Assembly: GCF_030177755.1 (NCBI RefSeq)
Contig: NZ_CP126539.1
Location: 644,001 to 708,000, forward strand
Direction: 5' to 3'
Length of the DNA: 64,000 nt
From: Devosia sp. RR2S18
Lineage (GTDB): Bacteria; Pseudomonadota; Alphaproteobacteria; Rhizobiales; Devosiaceae
Shown here: piece by piece, positions 53,432 through 62,710 of the stretch
Numbering within the stretch: position 1 is the first letter of the stretch
How the letters are laid out: the number at the start of each line of letters is the position of its first letter
Notes under the pieces: model-generated
Database searches by the model: none
The model's input: only the letters and a program-made list of their open reading frames with translations
What the model was told of the DNA's origin: nothing
Program-made: the position numbers and the translations under genes

Positions 53432-53567
53432 ACTGGCGGACTCGGTCGAGGCTGGCTGCGGGCGAATCCTCGCAGCGAAGCCGTTGCGCTCCGTGGTGCT
53501 GCGGCTGAAACGTGTCAGCAGACTTTGAGCCGCTAAAGGAGCGAGCTCAATGCAAGGGCGGTCTCGT

Positions 53568-53792
53568 TTAATGGCCTCGATACAGTGGCAGCACGTAGTT
53601 GGCTACCAGCTGGTCTGATGCATCCGGTGCGACCAGACGGAAGCCAGTAGCGGCAACCCAGGCTGCGATCAGGAACACGGAGATCAATAATGCGAACGCT
53701 GCTATTGCTGATGCGCGGGAAGTCCGCTCCAGGGGCACAATGGTGACCTTTGAAAGAGCGGGTCTGCACGAAGATTGCTGTTGTTCAGTCAA
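53568..53792 (-). CDS. Small single-pass membrane protein
   Basis: 74 aa with one clear transmembrane helix at about residues 28-52 (AAFALLISVFLIAAWVAATG), a polar N-terminus (QQQSSCRPALSKVT) and a short outer tail (DQLVANYVLPLYRGH). No family recognised. The hydrophobic segment is well formed, which argues for a real gene. Position near a diguanylate cyclase may be coincidental. Confidence 0.5.
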   Translation of the reverse strand: MTEQQQSSCRPALSKVTIVPLERTSRASAIAAFALLISVFLIAAWVAATGFRLVAPDASDQLVANYVLPLYRGH

Positions 53793-53889
53793 GGCACTGC
53801 CAGAGTGTTCAAGAGCGCCGCACCTGCTTCGATTAAGTCGGCGTCATAAACAGGGATACCATGGCGCAGACTCGTGCTGTGATCACAAT

Positions 53890-53906
53890 TGTTCCACAGC
53901 GGAACA
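53890..53906. promoter_or_regulatory. Perfect short palindrome in the gap before the small membrane protein
   Basis: TGTTCC-ACAGC-GGAACA, a 6-bp inverted repeat with a 5-base spacer, in the 205-base gap between 53793 and 53997. It could be a binding site for the leftward promoter of the small membrane protein. No regulator can be named. Confidence 0.35.
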
Positions 53907-53997
53907 GTTATTTGTTCTCGAATTCAGTATGCGGCCGGTGAGACGGCGGCGAGGGGCTTCGGGTGGGATCATGGATCATTTCACTCGGAGCGGCCTT

Positions 53998-55197
53998 TCA
54001 GCGGGGCTGCACTGAGGCCCTGTTAGTCTCAACCAAGCCAGCATTCCCTGAGTGGTGGACGTTCGTCTCATGGCCTCGCTGACAAGTTCGGTTCCGCCCC
54101 CTCCTTTTCGCCCGGTAAAGCTGGTGATCTGCAGCCTCAAGCAAGCCGTCGTAGTCATGCCCTTGTGTGGAATGACAGATGCCCGCACTGGCGGTCACCT
54201 CAATGGCTACCCCGTCCTGGGTAACACTTGCTGTTGCGATGGACTTCCTCAAACGCTCTGTCGCTTCGAACGCTTGATCAGCCTCCACGTCGGAAAGGAT
54301 CACAGCGAACTCCTCTCCACCTATGCGAGCAACAAAATCACCATTGCTGATCCCCTGAAGGAGAAGAGCGGCAATTCTTCTCAGCACGACATCTCCTGCG
54401 GCATGACCATGCCGGTCGTTGACCCTCTTGAAGTGGTCGATGTCGAACAGCACCAGAGCGAACTGGCTGGAGCCGGCCTCCAGCTTGCTTCGAAGATACG
54501 CATCGAAAGCCCGGCGGTTGCTGAGTCCAGTCAGCGGATCCATCATCGCGGCCCGCCGCAAATCGTCGGCAGCACGCTCCGAAGCCAGCGAGAGCACGAG
54601 AAGAGTGCCGGTGGCGAGGTGGAAGAGGGCTACAATGAGGTGCACCTCCAGGAGGGTGTCGTACGGAATGTAGCTGCTGATCTGATCTGCGGCGGCGATG
54701 CCTTGGAGGGCCCGGGCGCCAAACGAGATCGCCATAAATAGATAGGCGCCGATCAGACCAATTCGGGACAGGAGCCCGTCATGGCGGTCACGCCAGAACT
54801 CGTAGGCCACAAGGAAGGCTTGGGCAGTCAGCACAACATTGGCCGCTGAATAGTTGGCGGCGCGGTCTGATGAGAGCAGCGCGAGGACAATGAAGGCAGG
54901 AGCCGGCGCCCACACCATCATATTCTGAACGGATCGTCCGCTAAACTGTCGAGCTGCGGCAAGACGGAGGCTGAACCCCGCAATCAGGAGCGCATCCGGC
55001 CAAACCGCCAAATGCGGGGGTAGATCTGGTGCGGTGAGATAGAGGACCAGCCCAGCCGCAAGAGCGAAGTTGGCAGCGATCCAGCTCAGCCAATGGCGGT
55101 CTGCTGGAGAGCGTAACCACACCCCCATATAGGCTGCGACCGATACGAGCAGGATGACAATGTTCGCCACGAACAAGGTCGAGTTGTCCAGCCCCAT
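53998..55197 (-). CDS. Membrane diguanylate cyclase (GGDEF)
   Basis: 399 aa from the ATG at 55197 (GGGAGGCGACC before it); a start 84 nt upstream is less likely. Residues about 1-190 contain several transmembrane helices (NIVILLVSVAAYMGVWL, ALLIAGFSLRLAAARQF, AFIVLALLSSDRAANYSAAN). The C-terminal GGDEF domain has LVLFDIDHFKRVNDRHGHAA and the active-site loop RIGGEEFAVILSDVEA, so it should make c-di-GMP. I see no RxxD inhibition site clearly. No EAL domain. It stands alone on the minus strand. Confidence 0.93.
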   Translation of the reverse strand: MGLDNSTLFVANIVILLVSVAAYMGVWLRSPADRHWLSWIAANFALAAGLVLYLTAPDLPPHLAVWPDALLIAGFSLRLAAARQFSGRSVQNMMVWAPAPAFIVLALLSSDRAANYSAANVVLTAQAFLVAYEFWRDRHDGLLSRIGLIGAYLFMAISFGARALQGIAAADQISSYIPYDTLLEVHLIVALFHLATGTLLVLSLASERAADDLRRAAMMDPLTGLSNRRAFDAYLRSKLEAGSSQFALVLFDIDHFKRVNDRHGHAAGDVVLRRIAALLLQGISNGDFVARIGGEEFAVILSDVEADQAFEATERLRKSIATASVTQDGVAIEVTASAGICHSTQGHDYDGLLEAADHQLYRAKRRGRNRTCQRGHETNVHHSGNAGLVETNRASVQPR

Positions 55198-55409
55198 GGT
55201 CGCCTCCCGGTAGTCAATTCGGAGCCCATAGTCGAGCGGGAAGGTTATTATAGTGCTTCTCAACCTGCATCCGTCCGGCATGGGTGCCCCCTCAATCGTG
55301 GAAAGTGCTTAGGACTTCGTAACCTTGCTCCCGCATGTGCTTCACAAGGCCAGCCATGCTGCTGCGCAACCCAGAGCCTCTTCTACCGTTCTCCCAGAAG
55401 GAGGATGCC

Positions 55410-55820
55410 ATGGAGGTAGGCAGAGATACTGCCCAGCGAGCGGGTACCGGGAATCAGGAGAATTCAGGAGCAGGCAGGTCAATGCTGCCGAGTGGCCTCT
55501 ATGGCGTGCGCTTCAGGTACCAAGGCAAACAAGCTTCGGGCGTTGTGACCATAACAGGCGACAGCTTCGCTGGCGGTGACAGCGGCATGGCGTACCATGG
55601 CAAACTCATCCGAAGTGGCGGGCAGCTCAGAGCCAAAGTGACGACGCTCCGGCACACCGATACCGGCGGTGTTGCCCTTCTGGGGAGCGATAATTTGGAG
55701 TTAGTAGCGGAAGGCCAGCCCACCGCGAGTGGCGCGATCTTCTCAGGTGACGCGCCTCACACCGGCCAGCGGTTCGAGTTTTCCCTCAGTCGAATCCGAA
55801 CTCCAGGTCTCACCTTTTGA
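55410..55820 (+). CDS. GrlR-like regulatory protein
   Basis: 136 aa from the ATG at 55410 with AGAAGGAGG upstream; other starts are possible. After about 30 variable residues comes a small beta-barrel pattern: GLYGVRFRYQGKQASGVVTI, GDSFAGGDSGMAYHGKLIRS, LRAKVTTLRHTDT and LELVAEGQPTASGAIFSGDA. This is the GrlR-type fold, with GGDSGMAYHG as the best marker. In pathogens GrlR binds the activator GrlA; in environmental bacteria the role is unknown. Confidence 0.75.
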   Translation: MEVGRDTAQRAGTGNQENSGAGRSMLPSGLYGVRFRYQGKQASGVVTITGDSFAGGDSGMAYHGKLIRSGGQLRAKVTTLRHTDTGGVALLGSDNLELVAEGQPTASGAIFSGDAPHTGQRFEFSLSRIRTPGLTF

Positions 55821-55959
55821 ACTCTATCTGTGGCGGTGTGCCCGCGCCGACCAAGACACCCCAACTCGGTAAAGGGGGTGGAACGGCTGCTGGCAGCTCA
55901 CCGGAGTACGGAAGCCCTGCTAACTGGTGCAAGGGGCACCTGGTGGCGCCCCATCAATC

Positions 55960-56172
55960 TCAGTCGAGTAGCTTTAGATTGGTAGCCGACTCTTTGCCGT
56001 CGCGACCCGTCTCGAGTTCGTACTCTACCTTGTCGTTCTCATAGAGGCTGTCGAGCCCCGAACGCTGAACTGCTGAGATGTGAACAAACGCGTCCTTGCC
56101 ACCGCTCTCCGGAGAGATGAAGCCGAAGCCCTTGGTGGTGTTGAAGAACTTGACGGTGCCTTTGATAGCCAT
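55960..56172 (-). CDS. cspA: Cold-shock protein (CspA family)
   Basis: 70 aa from the ATG at 56172. It is a single cold-shock domain with RNA-binding motifs KGFGFISPE (RNP1) and DAFVHISAV (RNP2), preceded by AIKGTVKFFNTTK. It binds single-stranded RNA or DNA as a chaperone. The leftward transcript probably has a long leader from the 56173-56548 gap, which is normal for CspA-type mRNAs. Confidence 0.95.
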   Translation of the reverse strand: MAIKGTVKFFNTTKGFGFISPESGGKDAFVHISAVQRSGLDSLYENDKVEYELETGRDGKESATNLKLLD

Positions 56173-56548
56173 ATGGAAGTAGTCCGTTATGCTCTCGTGC
56201 GAGCGGTTAAGCCACGTGCGACATGCAGGTGGGTGACGTTCGCATGTAGTGGAGCCCGGAAGCCGAATGTGCTTCGGCAGTGGCAGCCGACTTAGGCTGC
56301 AAACGTGTGCGCGCAAGATATCCGATCACCGCGCGGCTGCAAGTGAAAGCCGCATCTTCCTGCAGTCCGGTCTAGGTGGCGCGGCCCGCGGACGGCCCGC
56401 CGAGGAGCAGCAAGTGCGACAAGGTTTCACTTTCTCATCCGATGCTGAGTTCCGAGTTTGCGAGCGCCTCCACATCAGGGACAAGCATCGGAAGGCTTGC
56501 CAATCACATGAATGGTGGACATTGAGAGCGGCTGATCAGGAGTAGCTA
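56173..56548. other. Gap between divergent cspA-like and LacI genes
   Basis: These 376 bases should carry the leftward promoter and long 5' leader of the cold-shock gene and the rightward promoter of the LacI-family gene. Open frames here are overlapping shadows. I did not find a clear promoter. Confidence 0.4.
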
Positions 56549-57610
56549 TTGTCAAAGCGACCGACCCTCAAGGATGTGGCTGCCATTGCTGGTGTAACAA
56601 CCGCTACGGTTGCCCGTGTTCTGAAAAACTCTGGGTACGTGGCCGCCGAGACCCGCGAGCGCGTGTTGAAGGCGGTTGAGCAGACCGGCTACAGGGTGAA
56701 TTCACTCGCCCAGAGCCTGAAGCGGAATCGCAGCTACGTCATTGGCCATCTGCTCAAGTCCACCGTGCCCAACCCCTTCTATGTTGAGGTCGCCCGTGGG
56801 GTGGAGGAGCACGCCCGGGCTCGCGGCTATACCGCTCTCACCTACAATGTGCAGCATGATGCCAAGGCCGAGCGCCAGGCCATCAATACGCTGTTGGGAT
56901 GGCGGGCCGACGCCCTGATCTTCAGCACCCCTGTAGAGGCGGCCAATGTGGAATATGTCGCCCAGCAGAAAGTGCCGCTGGCCCAGGTGGAGCGGCCAAG
57001 AAGCCCCCTCGGGCACCGCATCGTGGTCCACAACTATCCCAGCGCCGTGGCGGCCATGCGGCACTTGACCGACATGGGACACCGCAGGATTGCCTATGTG
57101 GGTGCAAGCCTATTGCCCGAGGACGGGCCTGCGGCTCTCTACGGGTATGTAGAGCGGGAGCGCTTCGAAGCTTTCCGGGATGTCATGCAGCAGGTCGGAA
57201 GCCTCTCGGAAGACCTCATCAGCTTTGGAGAGGCCTATATAACGGACGTGCCCACGGCGCAGGGCCACGGTTATCAGGCGACCCGAGCGTTGCTTGCCCG
57301 TCGCGATCGGCCTACGGCGATCATGGCGAGCAACGACATTCTTGCCGCTGGAGCGCTGCAGGCGATCCACGAGGCTGGCTTGAGGGTTCCTGACGATGTT
57401 TCGGTGATCGGGTTCGACGACACCATCGCTGCCTTCCTGACACCCTTGCTCACCACCGTGCGCCTGCCGGCCCGAAGGCTCGGGGAAATGGCAGCTCGGC
57501 TCGTTATCGACCAAATCGAAGGTCACGGCGAAGTGGCGCCGGATGGCCTGGCTCTCGAAGCCGAGCTGGTCATCCGCAAATCGACAGCTCCTCCACCCGC
57601 TCGCCCCTAA
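56549..57610 (+). CDS. LacI-family transcriptional repressor
   Basis: 353 aa from a TTG with CAGGAGT upstream. The helix-turn-helix is TLKDVAAIAGVTTATVARVL (residues about 5-24) and the hinge NSLAQSLKRNRSYVIGHLL. The effector domain is of the periplasmic-binding type with GHRRIAYVGASLL, TAIMASNDILAAGALQAI and VSVIGFDDTIAAFLTPLLTT. It sits 107 bases before the sugar operon and in the same direction, and a LacI-type operator lies in that gap, so it most likely represses that operon until a sugar or sugar derivative binds. Confidence 0.93.
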   Translation: MSKRPTLKDVAAIAGVTTATVARVLKNSGYVAAETRERVLKAVEQTGYRVNSLAQSLKRNRSYVIGHLLKSTVPNPFYVEVARGVEEHARARGYTALTYNVQHDAKAERQAINTLLGWRADALIFSTPVEAANVEYVAQQKVPLAQVERPRSPLGHRIVVHNYPSAVAAMRHLTDMGHRRIAYVGASLLPEDGPAALYGYVERERFEAFRDVMQQVGSLSEDLISFGEAYITDVPTAQGHGYQATRALLARRDRPTAIMASNDILAAGALQAIHEAGLRVPDDVSVIGFDDTIAAFLTPLLTTVRLPARRLGEMAARLVIDQIEGHGEVAPDGLALEAELVIRKSTAPPPARP

Positions 57611-57647
57611 CTCAACGTCTTGACAAGCGTTCGAAGCGGGCAGAACA

Positions 57648-57661
57648 TGTCAACGATGACA
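57648..57661. promoter_or_regulatory. LacI-family operator with overlapping promoter for the sugar operon
   Basis: TGTCAACGATGACA is a 14-bp palindrome around a central CG, with only one pair mismatched, close to the classic LacI/cre-type consensus. A TTGACA -35 box is at 57620 and a weak -10 (GAACAT) at 57643, so the operator overlaps the start of transcription. Binding of the LacI protein encoded at 56549 is inferred. Confidence 0.65.
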
Positions 57662-57717
57662 CATGCCCGAACAGGGGCAGGTCGGAACGGCGGCTAATCA
57701 CCGCCAAGGGAGGAATT

Positions 57718-58944
57718 ATGACCAAGTTGACGAGGCTCGCAGCCGCGAGCGTACTGTCTATCTGCGCCACCGGTGTTCTGGCTCAGGACACCGTGACCCT
57801 GCGTGTATGGGACACCTTCACCGAAACTTCCGAAGGCATGGACGCCCTGATTGCTGCGTTCGAGGAAGCCAATCCGGACATCGACATCCAGCGTGACGTG
57901 CAGTCAGTGGATGACATGAGCCCCACCATACAAACGGCCCTTAATTCTGGGTCCGGTCCCGACGTCTTCTACTACGACACTGGCCCGGGTTTTTCCGGCG
58001 TTCTCGCCGATGCGGGCCTCCTGCGACCGCTGGATGAGCTCTATGACAGCGGCGAACTCGACCATTTGTATGAATGGACCCGTGAGCGCTCGACATTTGG
58101 TGGTCAGACCTATGGCATCGGCAATGCCGTTGAGTTCCTATCGGTCTACTACAACGCGGACATTTTCGAGGAGCATGGCCTATCAGAGCCATCCACCTAC
58201 GAAGAGTTCCTCTCGGCCTGTGACACGCTTAAGGAGGCTGGCATCATTCCTGTTGCCTTCGGCAACGCCGCCGGTTGGCCCGCATTCCACATCTTCAGCC
58301 TCTACGCGAACAATCTGGTGCCGCAGGACCAACTGCAGGCGATGATCCGAGGCGAGCAGTCCTGGGATGCGCCTGAGGTGGTGGAGGCGATTGATGCCGC
58401 TTTCGTCGAGATGCAAGATCGTGGTTGCTACAGTCCTTCGGTGAACGCGGCGAGCTATGACGATGCCAATGCGTTGTTTACGTCGGGTATGGCGGCGATG
58501 ACCATGACGGGGAGCTGGATCATCCCAGTTTTCAGCGAAGCACCGTTTAACGTCGACTTCTTCTTTCTGCCCGCGCCTGAGGGTGGCACCACGACCCCTC
58601 CTGCAGGGCTGGGGTCGGGGTATTTTGTCTCGGCTACGACCGAGAACCCGGAAGCTGCGGAGCGCTTCCTCACCTTCATCTTCGATCCTGAGAACGCCTC
58701 GTATTGGGTGGAAGACATGTCGATCCTGCCACCTTATCCAGTTGAGGCGGGGGAAGTGGATGCCACGCCACTGCTGGCCAAGACCATGGAGTCGCTGGAT
58801 CCAGACGCCATGGGGCTCAACATCGACGTCCTGACGCCCGAAGCATTCAACACGACGATGCTTGACGGCTTCCAAGCTGTGCTCGGCGGTGATCGCACTG
58901 CCGAAGAACAGGCTGCGGCCCTCCAGTCCTCCGTGGGTCAGTAG
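57718..58944 (+). CDS. Sugar ABC transporter substrate-binding protein (family 1)
   Basis: 408 aa. Residues 1-23 are a signal peptide ending ATGVLAQ, so it is periplasmic. The mature part begins DTVTLRVWDTFTE and has the UgpB/MalE-like features EEANPDIDIQRDVQSVDD and FNSG-like LFTSGMAAMTMTGSWIIPVF, where the last block is diagnostic for this group. AGGGAGGAA precedes the ATG. It is the first gene of the operon and delivers a sugar, polyol or glycoside. Confidence 0.93.
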   Translation: MTKLTRLAAASVLSICATGVLAQDTVTLRVWDTFTETSEGMDALIAAFEEANPDIDIQRDVQSVDDMSPTIQTALNSGSGPDVFYYDTGPGFSGVLADAGLLRPLDELYDSGELDHLYEWTRERSTFGGQTYGIGNAVEFLSVYYNADIFEEHGLSEPSTYEEFLSACDTLKEAGIIPVAFGNAAGWPAFHIFSLYANNLVPQDQLQAMIRGEQSWDAPEVVEAIDAAFVEMQDRGCYSPSVNAASYDDANALFTSGMAAMTMTGSWIIPVFSEAPFNVDFFFLPAPEGGTTTPPAGLGSGYFVSATTENPEAAERFLTFIFDPENASYWVEDMSILPPYPVEAGEVDATPLLAKTMESLDPDAMGLNIDVLTPEAFNTTMLDGFQAVLGGDRTAEEQAAALQSSVGQ

Positions 58945-58950
58945 CTCAAG

Positions 58951-58983
58951 GGCCTGCCAGGAGCGGCAAGCTCCTGGCAGGCC
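58951..58983 (+). repeat. Perfect 14-bp hairpin after the sugar-binding-protein gene
   Basis: GGCCTGCCAGGAGC, loop GGCAA, then the exact complement GCTCCTGGCAGGCC. There is no T run, so it is not a simple terminator. It most likely stabilises the 3' end of the binding-protein mRNA segment within the operon. Confidence 0.85.
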
Positions 58984-59016
58984 ACCGACCCGGTGTTGCC
59001 AAGCCGAGGACCCATC

Positions 59017-59943
59017 ATGTCACGACCCAAGCGATCGCGCCTCCAGGCCCGCCAGCGCGCAGGCCTCTGGTTCGCCTTGCCTGCTCTTATCGTCTACCTG
59101 GTCTTCTTTGGTCTGCCGTTTGCAGCAACTGTCTGGCTGAGCTTCACCGAATGGAACGGTGTCGGCTGGCCTGATTTCACGGGCCTTGCAAACTATCTTC
59201 GGCTGGTCACCGATCAAGCCATGTGGGCGGCCCTGCGCAACAACATGATCTGGGTGGTGATCGGTACTGCCGTGCCAATTTTCGTCGGACTGATCCTGGC
59301 GGTGATGCTCTGGTCGGACCCCCGGCAGTCTCTCGTCTACCGTACAATCTACTTCCTGCCGGTGGTGCTTTCACCAGTGGTGATCGGCATCATTTGGATG
59401 TGGATCTTCAATCCTATCTTTGGGCTGCTCAATACCGGCATTCGAGGAGTGGATGCGGCCCTGGTCGGCATTGGACTCGATCTCGGGCTTGATCGGCTGG
59501 CCATCGGCTGGCTGGGCGAGCGGGGAACAGCCCTCTACGCCGTCCTCATTCCAGCTATTTGGTCCTATCTGGGCTTCTGCATCGTAGTGCTCTTTGCGGG
59601 TCTGCAGAAGGTCGACCCGGAACTCGTGGCCGCTGCGCGGGTCGATGGAGCCAATGCCCGGCAGCGCTTCCGTCACGTCATTGTTCCGCAAATCCGCCCG
59701 GTCCTGACAATGGTGATCGTCTACACAGTCATCGGCGGCTTCAACGTTTTCGATCTGGTCTGGGTGATGACGCAAGGCGGGCCCAACAACGCCACCGAAG
59801 TCATTGCCACTTACACCTACGAAGTCGCCTTCCGAGCAAACGAGTACGGCTATGGAGCCACCCTTTCGATGGTGATGTCCGTCGTAGCTCTGCTCGCGGC
59901 CTGGCTCGCCATGCGCATCCGCCGCGGGGAGGCACCGGTCTGA
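59017..59943 (+). CDS. Sugar ABC transporter permease, MalF/UgpA-like
   Basis: 308 aa from the ATG at 59017. Six membrane helices are predicted, starting at AGLWFALPALIVYLVFFGLP, and the EAA loop is VAAARVDGANARQRFRHVIV, which contacts the ATPase. It shares the TGA/ATG junction with the next permease, so both are translated in a coupled way and form the membrane channel together. Confidence 0.93.
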   Translation: MSRPKRSRLQARQRAGLWFALPALIVYLVFFGLPFAATVWLSFTEWNGVGWPDFTGLANYLRLVTDQAMWAALRNNMIWVVIGTAVPIFVGLILAVMLWSDPRQSLVYRTIYFLPVVLSPVVIGIIWMWIFNPIFGLLNTGIRGVDAALVGIGLDLGLDRLAIGWLGERGTALYAVLIPAIWSYLGFCIVVLFAGLQKVDPELVAAARVDGANARQRFRHVIVPQIRPVLTMVIVYTVIGGFNVFDLVWVMTQGGPNNATEVIATYTYEVAFRANEYGYGATLSMVMSVVALLAAWLAMRIRRGEAPV

Positions 59944-60815
59944 TGAACGTACATTCCACGAACCTTCCAGTCACACGAAGAAAGACCCGCTCCAGGCGCC
60001 AGAGCGCCACGCGGTGGTGGCGCCACATCGTTCTGTTCTTCTTCGCGGCGTTGTCTTTCTATCCGATCCTCGTGATGTGGTTCACGGCGCTCCGGCCCAT
60101 GCAGGAGGCGATGCGGAGCCCATTCGGCGTGCCAAGCTCGCTCTATCTCGAGAACATTACCACCGCTTGGACCCGTGGACGCTTTGGCGCCTATTTCCTC
60201 AACTCGGTGATCATCACCGTGCCCAGTGTCATCGGTGTTGTCGCTCTATCGGCACTGGCCGGCTACGGCATCGCGCGGTTCCGCTTTCGCGGGCGCATGG
60301 CGATTTTCTTCCTGATCCTCCTCGGGCTCACCGTGCCGTTCCAATCGGTGATGATCCCTCTTTACTACCAGCTTCTCGCCATGGGGCTCCTCGGCACGTA
60401 CCTGGCCGTCATTCTCCCCTCCATTGCGTTCGGTCTGCCATTTGGCGTGTTCCTGATGCAGTCGTTCTTTGAGGACCTGCCCAAGGAGCTGCATGAGGCT
60501 GGCAGGACGGACGGCTGCAGCGAACTGCGCATCTTCTGGTCCATCATGCTGCCCCTGGCCCGCCCAGCAATCTCGACCCTGGTGGTGTTTCAGTTCATGC
60601 GCAGCTGGAATGAGTTCCTGATGCCGCTGCTCTACCTGCAGAACGAGGAGCTGCGCCCCATTCCTTTGGGACTCATGTTCTTCCAGGGCGCGTATGCCCG
60701 GGACATCGGGTTGATTGCCGCGGGCGTCTCGCTGGCCACCATTCCGGTCATCATTGTCTATCTCATCTTCCAACGGCAGTTCGTCCGCGGTCTCACCGCC
60801 GGCGCTGTCAAATAG
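59943..60815 (+). CDS. Sugar ABC transporter permease, MalG/UgpE-like
   Basis: 290 aa from the ATG at 59943, overlapping the previous stop. The N-terminus is basic (RRKTRSRRQSATRWWRH), followed by six helices. The EAA loop is LHEAGRTDGCSELRIFWSIM followed by PLARPAISTL, and the C-terminus QFVRGLTAGAVK is typical of the MalG/UgpE group. Confidence 0.93.
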   Translation: MNVHSTNLPVTRRKTRSRRQSATRWWRHIVLFFFAALSFYPILVMWFTALRPMQEAMRSPFGVPSSLYLENITTAWTRGRFGAYFLNSVIITVPSVIGVVALSALAGYGIARFRFRGRMAIFFLILLGLTVPFQSVMIPLYYQLLAMGLLGTYLAVILPSIAFGLPFGVFLMQSFFEDLPKELHEAGRTDGCSELRIFWSIMLPLARPAISTLVVFQFMRSWNEFLMPLLYLQNEELRPIPLGLMFFQGAYARDIGLIAAGVSLATIPVIIVYLIFQRQFVRGLTAGAVK

Positions 60816-60824
60816 AGGCCCCGT

Positions 60825-61898
60825 ATGAACGAGCGTCCCGTGCCGCTGAAGCCCAATCTGCCTTTTCAGCTCACCATCGAAGCCCCCGGCAAGGTGGGTT
60901 TTGAGACCCATGATCCGCAGCCCCTTGGGCCCCATGAGGTGCGTATCGCCACACTCTACTCCGGGATTTCCGCCGGCACAGAGATGACAGCCTTTCTTGG
61001 GACCAGTCCTTTCCTCAACCGCCATTGGGATCCGCAGCAGCGCCTCTTTGTGGAAGGCGAGCAGAGCTGGACCTTCCCAATGCCTGCCATGGGTTACGAG
61101 GAGGTGGGGCGCGTGGTTGAAGTGGGCACAGGCGTCACCAAGGTCCACGAGGGACAGGTCATCTGGGGCACGTGGCGGCACCGCAGCGAGCATGTCGCCT
61201 CCGAAGACTGGGCCGCGATGCGGGTGCTTGCTCCCGACGTGGACCCAAAGCTCGGGATCTTCTCACAGATTGGGGCGATTGCCCTCAACGCGGTGATCGA
61301 CGCGAACATTCATCTTGGCGAGTATGTCGCCGTATTCGGCCAGGGCGTGCCGGGTCTGATGGTGACGCAACTCGCTCGTCTCAATGGGGCAACGGTGATT
61401 GCGGTAGACCGCATGGCGTCGCGTCTCGAACACGCAAGAGAGCTGGGCGCCGCCCACACCATCGATGCGTCACAAGGAGATGTCGCGGCACAGATCAGGG
61501 GCATTACTGGTGGACGTGGCGCCGACGTGTCCATCGAGATCTCGGGTGCCTGGCCGGCCCTGCACGAAGCGATCCGGTCCACAGCCTACAACAGCCGCGT
61601 CATTGCCTGCGGCTTCTTCCAGGGAGAAGGCCAGGGGCTGCGCCTGGGGGAAGAGTTCCACCACAACCGGGTGGCGATCATCTGCTCGCAAATCAGCGGC
61701 CTCAACCCAGGACTTGACCACCGCTGGGACCGTAGTCGCCTGGACCGCACCGTGATGGGGTTGATTGGAGAGGGCAGGGTCGATTTCGGGCGTCTGATCA
61801 GCCACGTGGTTCCTGCACTGGGTGCGCAGGACGCCTTTGACATGCTCCGCGAGCGGCCAGGAGAATGCCTCCAGGTTGTGCTCGATTTCCAGGGATGA
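60825..61898 (+). CDS. Medium-chain (zinc-type alcohol dehydrogenase family) oxidoreductase
   Basis: 357 aa. The Rossmann domain shows YVAVFGQGVPGLMVTQLARL near residue 165 and VIAVDRMASRLEHARELGA, and the catalytic part GHDWVG-like MPAMGYEEVGRVVEVGTGV near 85. The usual first zinc cysteine is replaced by SGISAGTEMTAFLG near 46, as in several sugar or polyol dehydrogenase-like MDR proteins that lack catalytic zinc. It probably oxidises the imported polyol or sugar with NAD(P). It overlaps the next gene by 4 nt. Confidence 0.88.
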   Translation: MNERPVPLKPNLPFQLTIEAPGKVGFETHDPQPLGPHEVRIATLYSGISAGTEMTAFLGTSPFLNRHWDPQQRLFVEGEQSWTFPMPAMGYEEVGRVVEVGTGVTKVHEGQVIWGTWRHRSEHVASEDWAAMRVLAPDVDPKLGIFSQIGAIALNAVIDANIHLGEYVAVFGQGVPGLMVTQLARLNGATVIAVDRMASRLEHARELGAAHTIDASQGDVAAQIRGITGGRGADVSIEISGAWPALHEAIRSTAYNSRVIACGFFQGEGQGLRLGEEFHHNRVAIICSQISGLNPGLDHRWDRSRLDRTVMGLIGEGRVDFGRLISHVVPALGAQDAFDMLRERPGECLQVVLDFQG

Positions 61899-62698
61899 CC
61901 ACCATGAAGCTTGCTGTTCAAGAGAACCTCATCCCCGGCAGAGACCTGATCAGCCAATGGAGGCTTATCCAGGAGATTGGCTATGAAGGCATCGAGCTGC
62001 GCGGCAGCACCGGAATGCGGGAGCGGCTACCCGAACTGCAGCGGGCTCGTGCTGAAGGGGTCGTGTTCTCATCAATCTGCGTGATTTCCGATCGGTTCAT
62101 CGGTGACTTCGACGCCGACCGCCGCGCTGAGGCGCTCAGCGCTATGACCGAGCTGTGCGACGTGGCGGGGGAGGTGGGCGCCACAGGCGTTATCACACCC
62201 GCATCCTATGGCATGCACTCTGATCGGCTGCCGCCCTTCAAAGCGCCACGCGAACCGCAAGAAGATCGCGCCATCCTGCTGCAGATGTTGGGCAAGCTTG
62301 GAGAGCACGCTCGCAGTCGCGGCGTAACTGTGCTCCTCGAGCCGCTCAATCGCTACGAGGACCACATGGTGAACACGTTGCGGCAAGGGGCGGAGCTCTG
62401 CCGATCTCTGGGGCTCCACTCAGTCCGGTTGATGGCCGACCTCTTCCACATGAACATCGAAGAAGCGAGTTTGGCGGCAAGCTTGAGGGAAGCGGCTGAC
62501 GTCGTCGCTCATGTGCATCTCGCGGATAGCTCGCGCTTGGAGCCCGGCACGGGGCACACCGACTTCGCGAGTGCCTTCGCGGCTCTCGAGGAGATTGGAT
62601 TTAAGGGGTGTGCGGCAATGGAGTGCCGCTTTTCAGTAGACCCTGAGGCAGCCCTGCGGTCCGCGTACCAGGTCCTGCGCCGCTCGGCAGCCAGATAG
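61895..62698 (+). CDS. Sugar phosphate isomerase/epimerase-like TIM-barrel protein
   Basis: 267 aa from the ATG at 61895, overlapping the dehydrogenase stop; an in-frame ATG at 61904 is also possible. It has the xylose-isomerase-like barrel: LIQEIGYEGIELRGSTG, VTVLLEPLNRYEDHMVNTL with metal-binding Glu, RLMADLFHMNIEE with the Asp and His ligands, VAHVHLADSSRLEPGTGH and CAAMECRFSV. This group includes tagatose and psicose epimerases and inosose isomerases. The substrate would be the oxidised sugar made by the neighbour dehydrogenase. Confidence 0.88.
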   Translation: MTTMKLAVQENLIPGRDLISQWRLIQEIGYEGIELRGSTGMRERLPELQRARAEGVVFSSICVISDRFIGDFDADRRAEALSAMTELCDVAGEVGATGVITPASYGMHSDRLPPFKAPREPQEDRAILLQMLGKLGEHARSRGVTVLLEPLNRYEDHMVNTLRQGAELCRSLGLHSVRLMADLFHMNIEEASLAASLREAADVVAHVHLADSSRLEPGTGHTDFASAFAALEEIGFKGCAAMECRFSVDPEAALRSAYQVLRRSAAR

Positions 62699-62710
62699 GA
62701 GATCGGCAAA

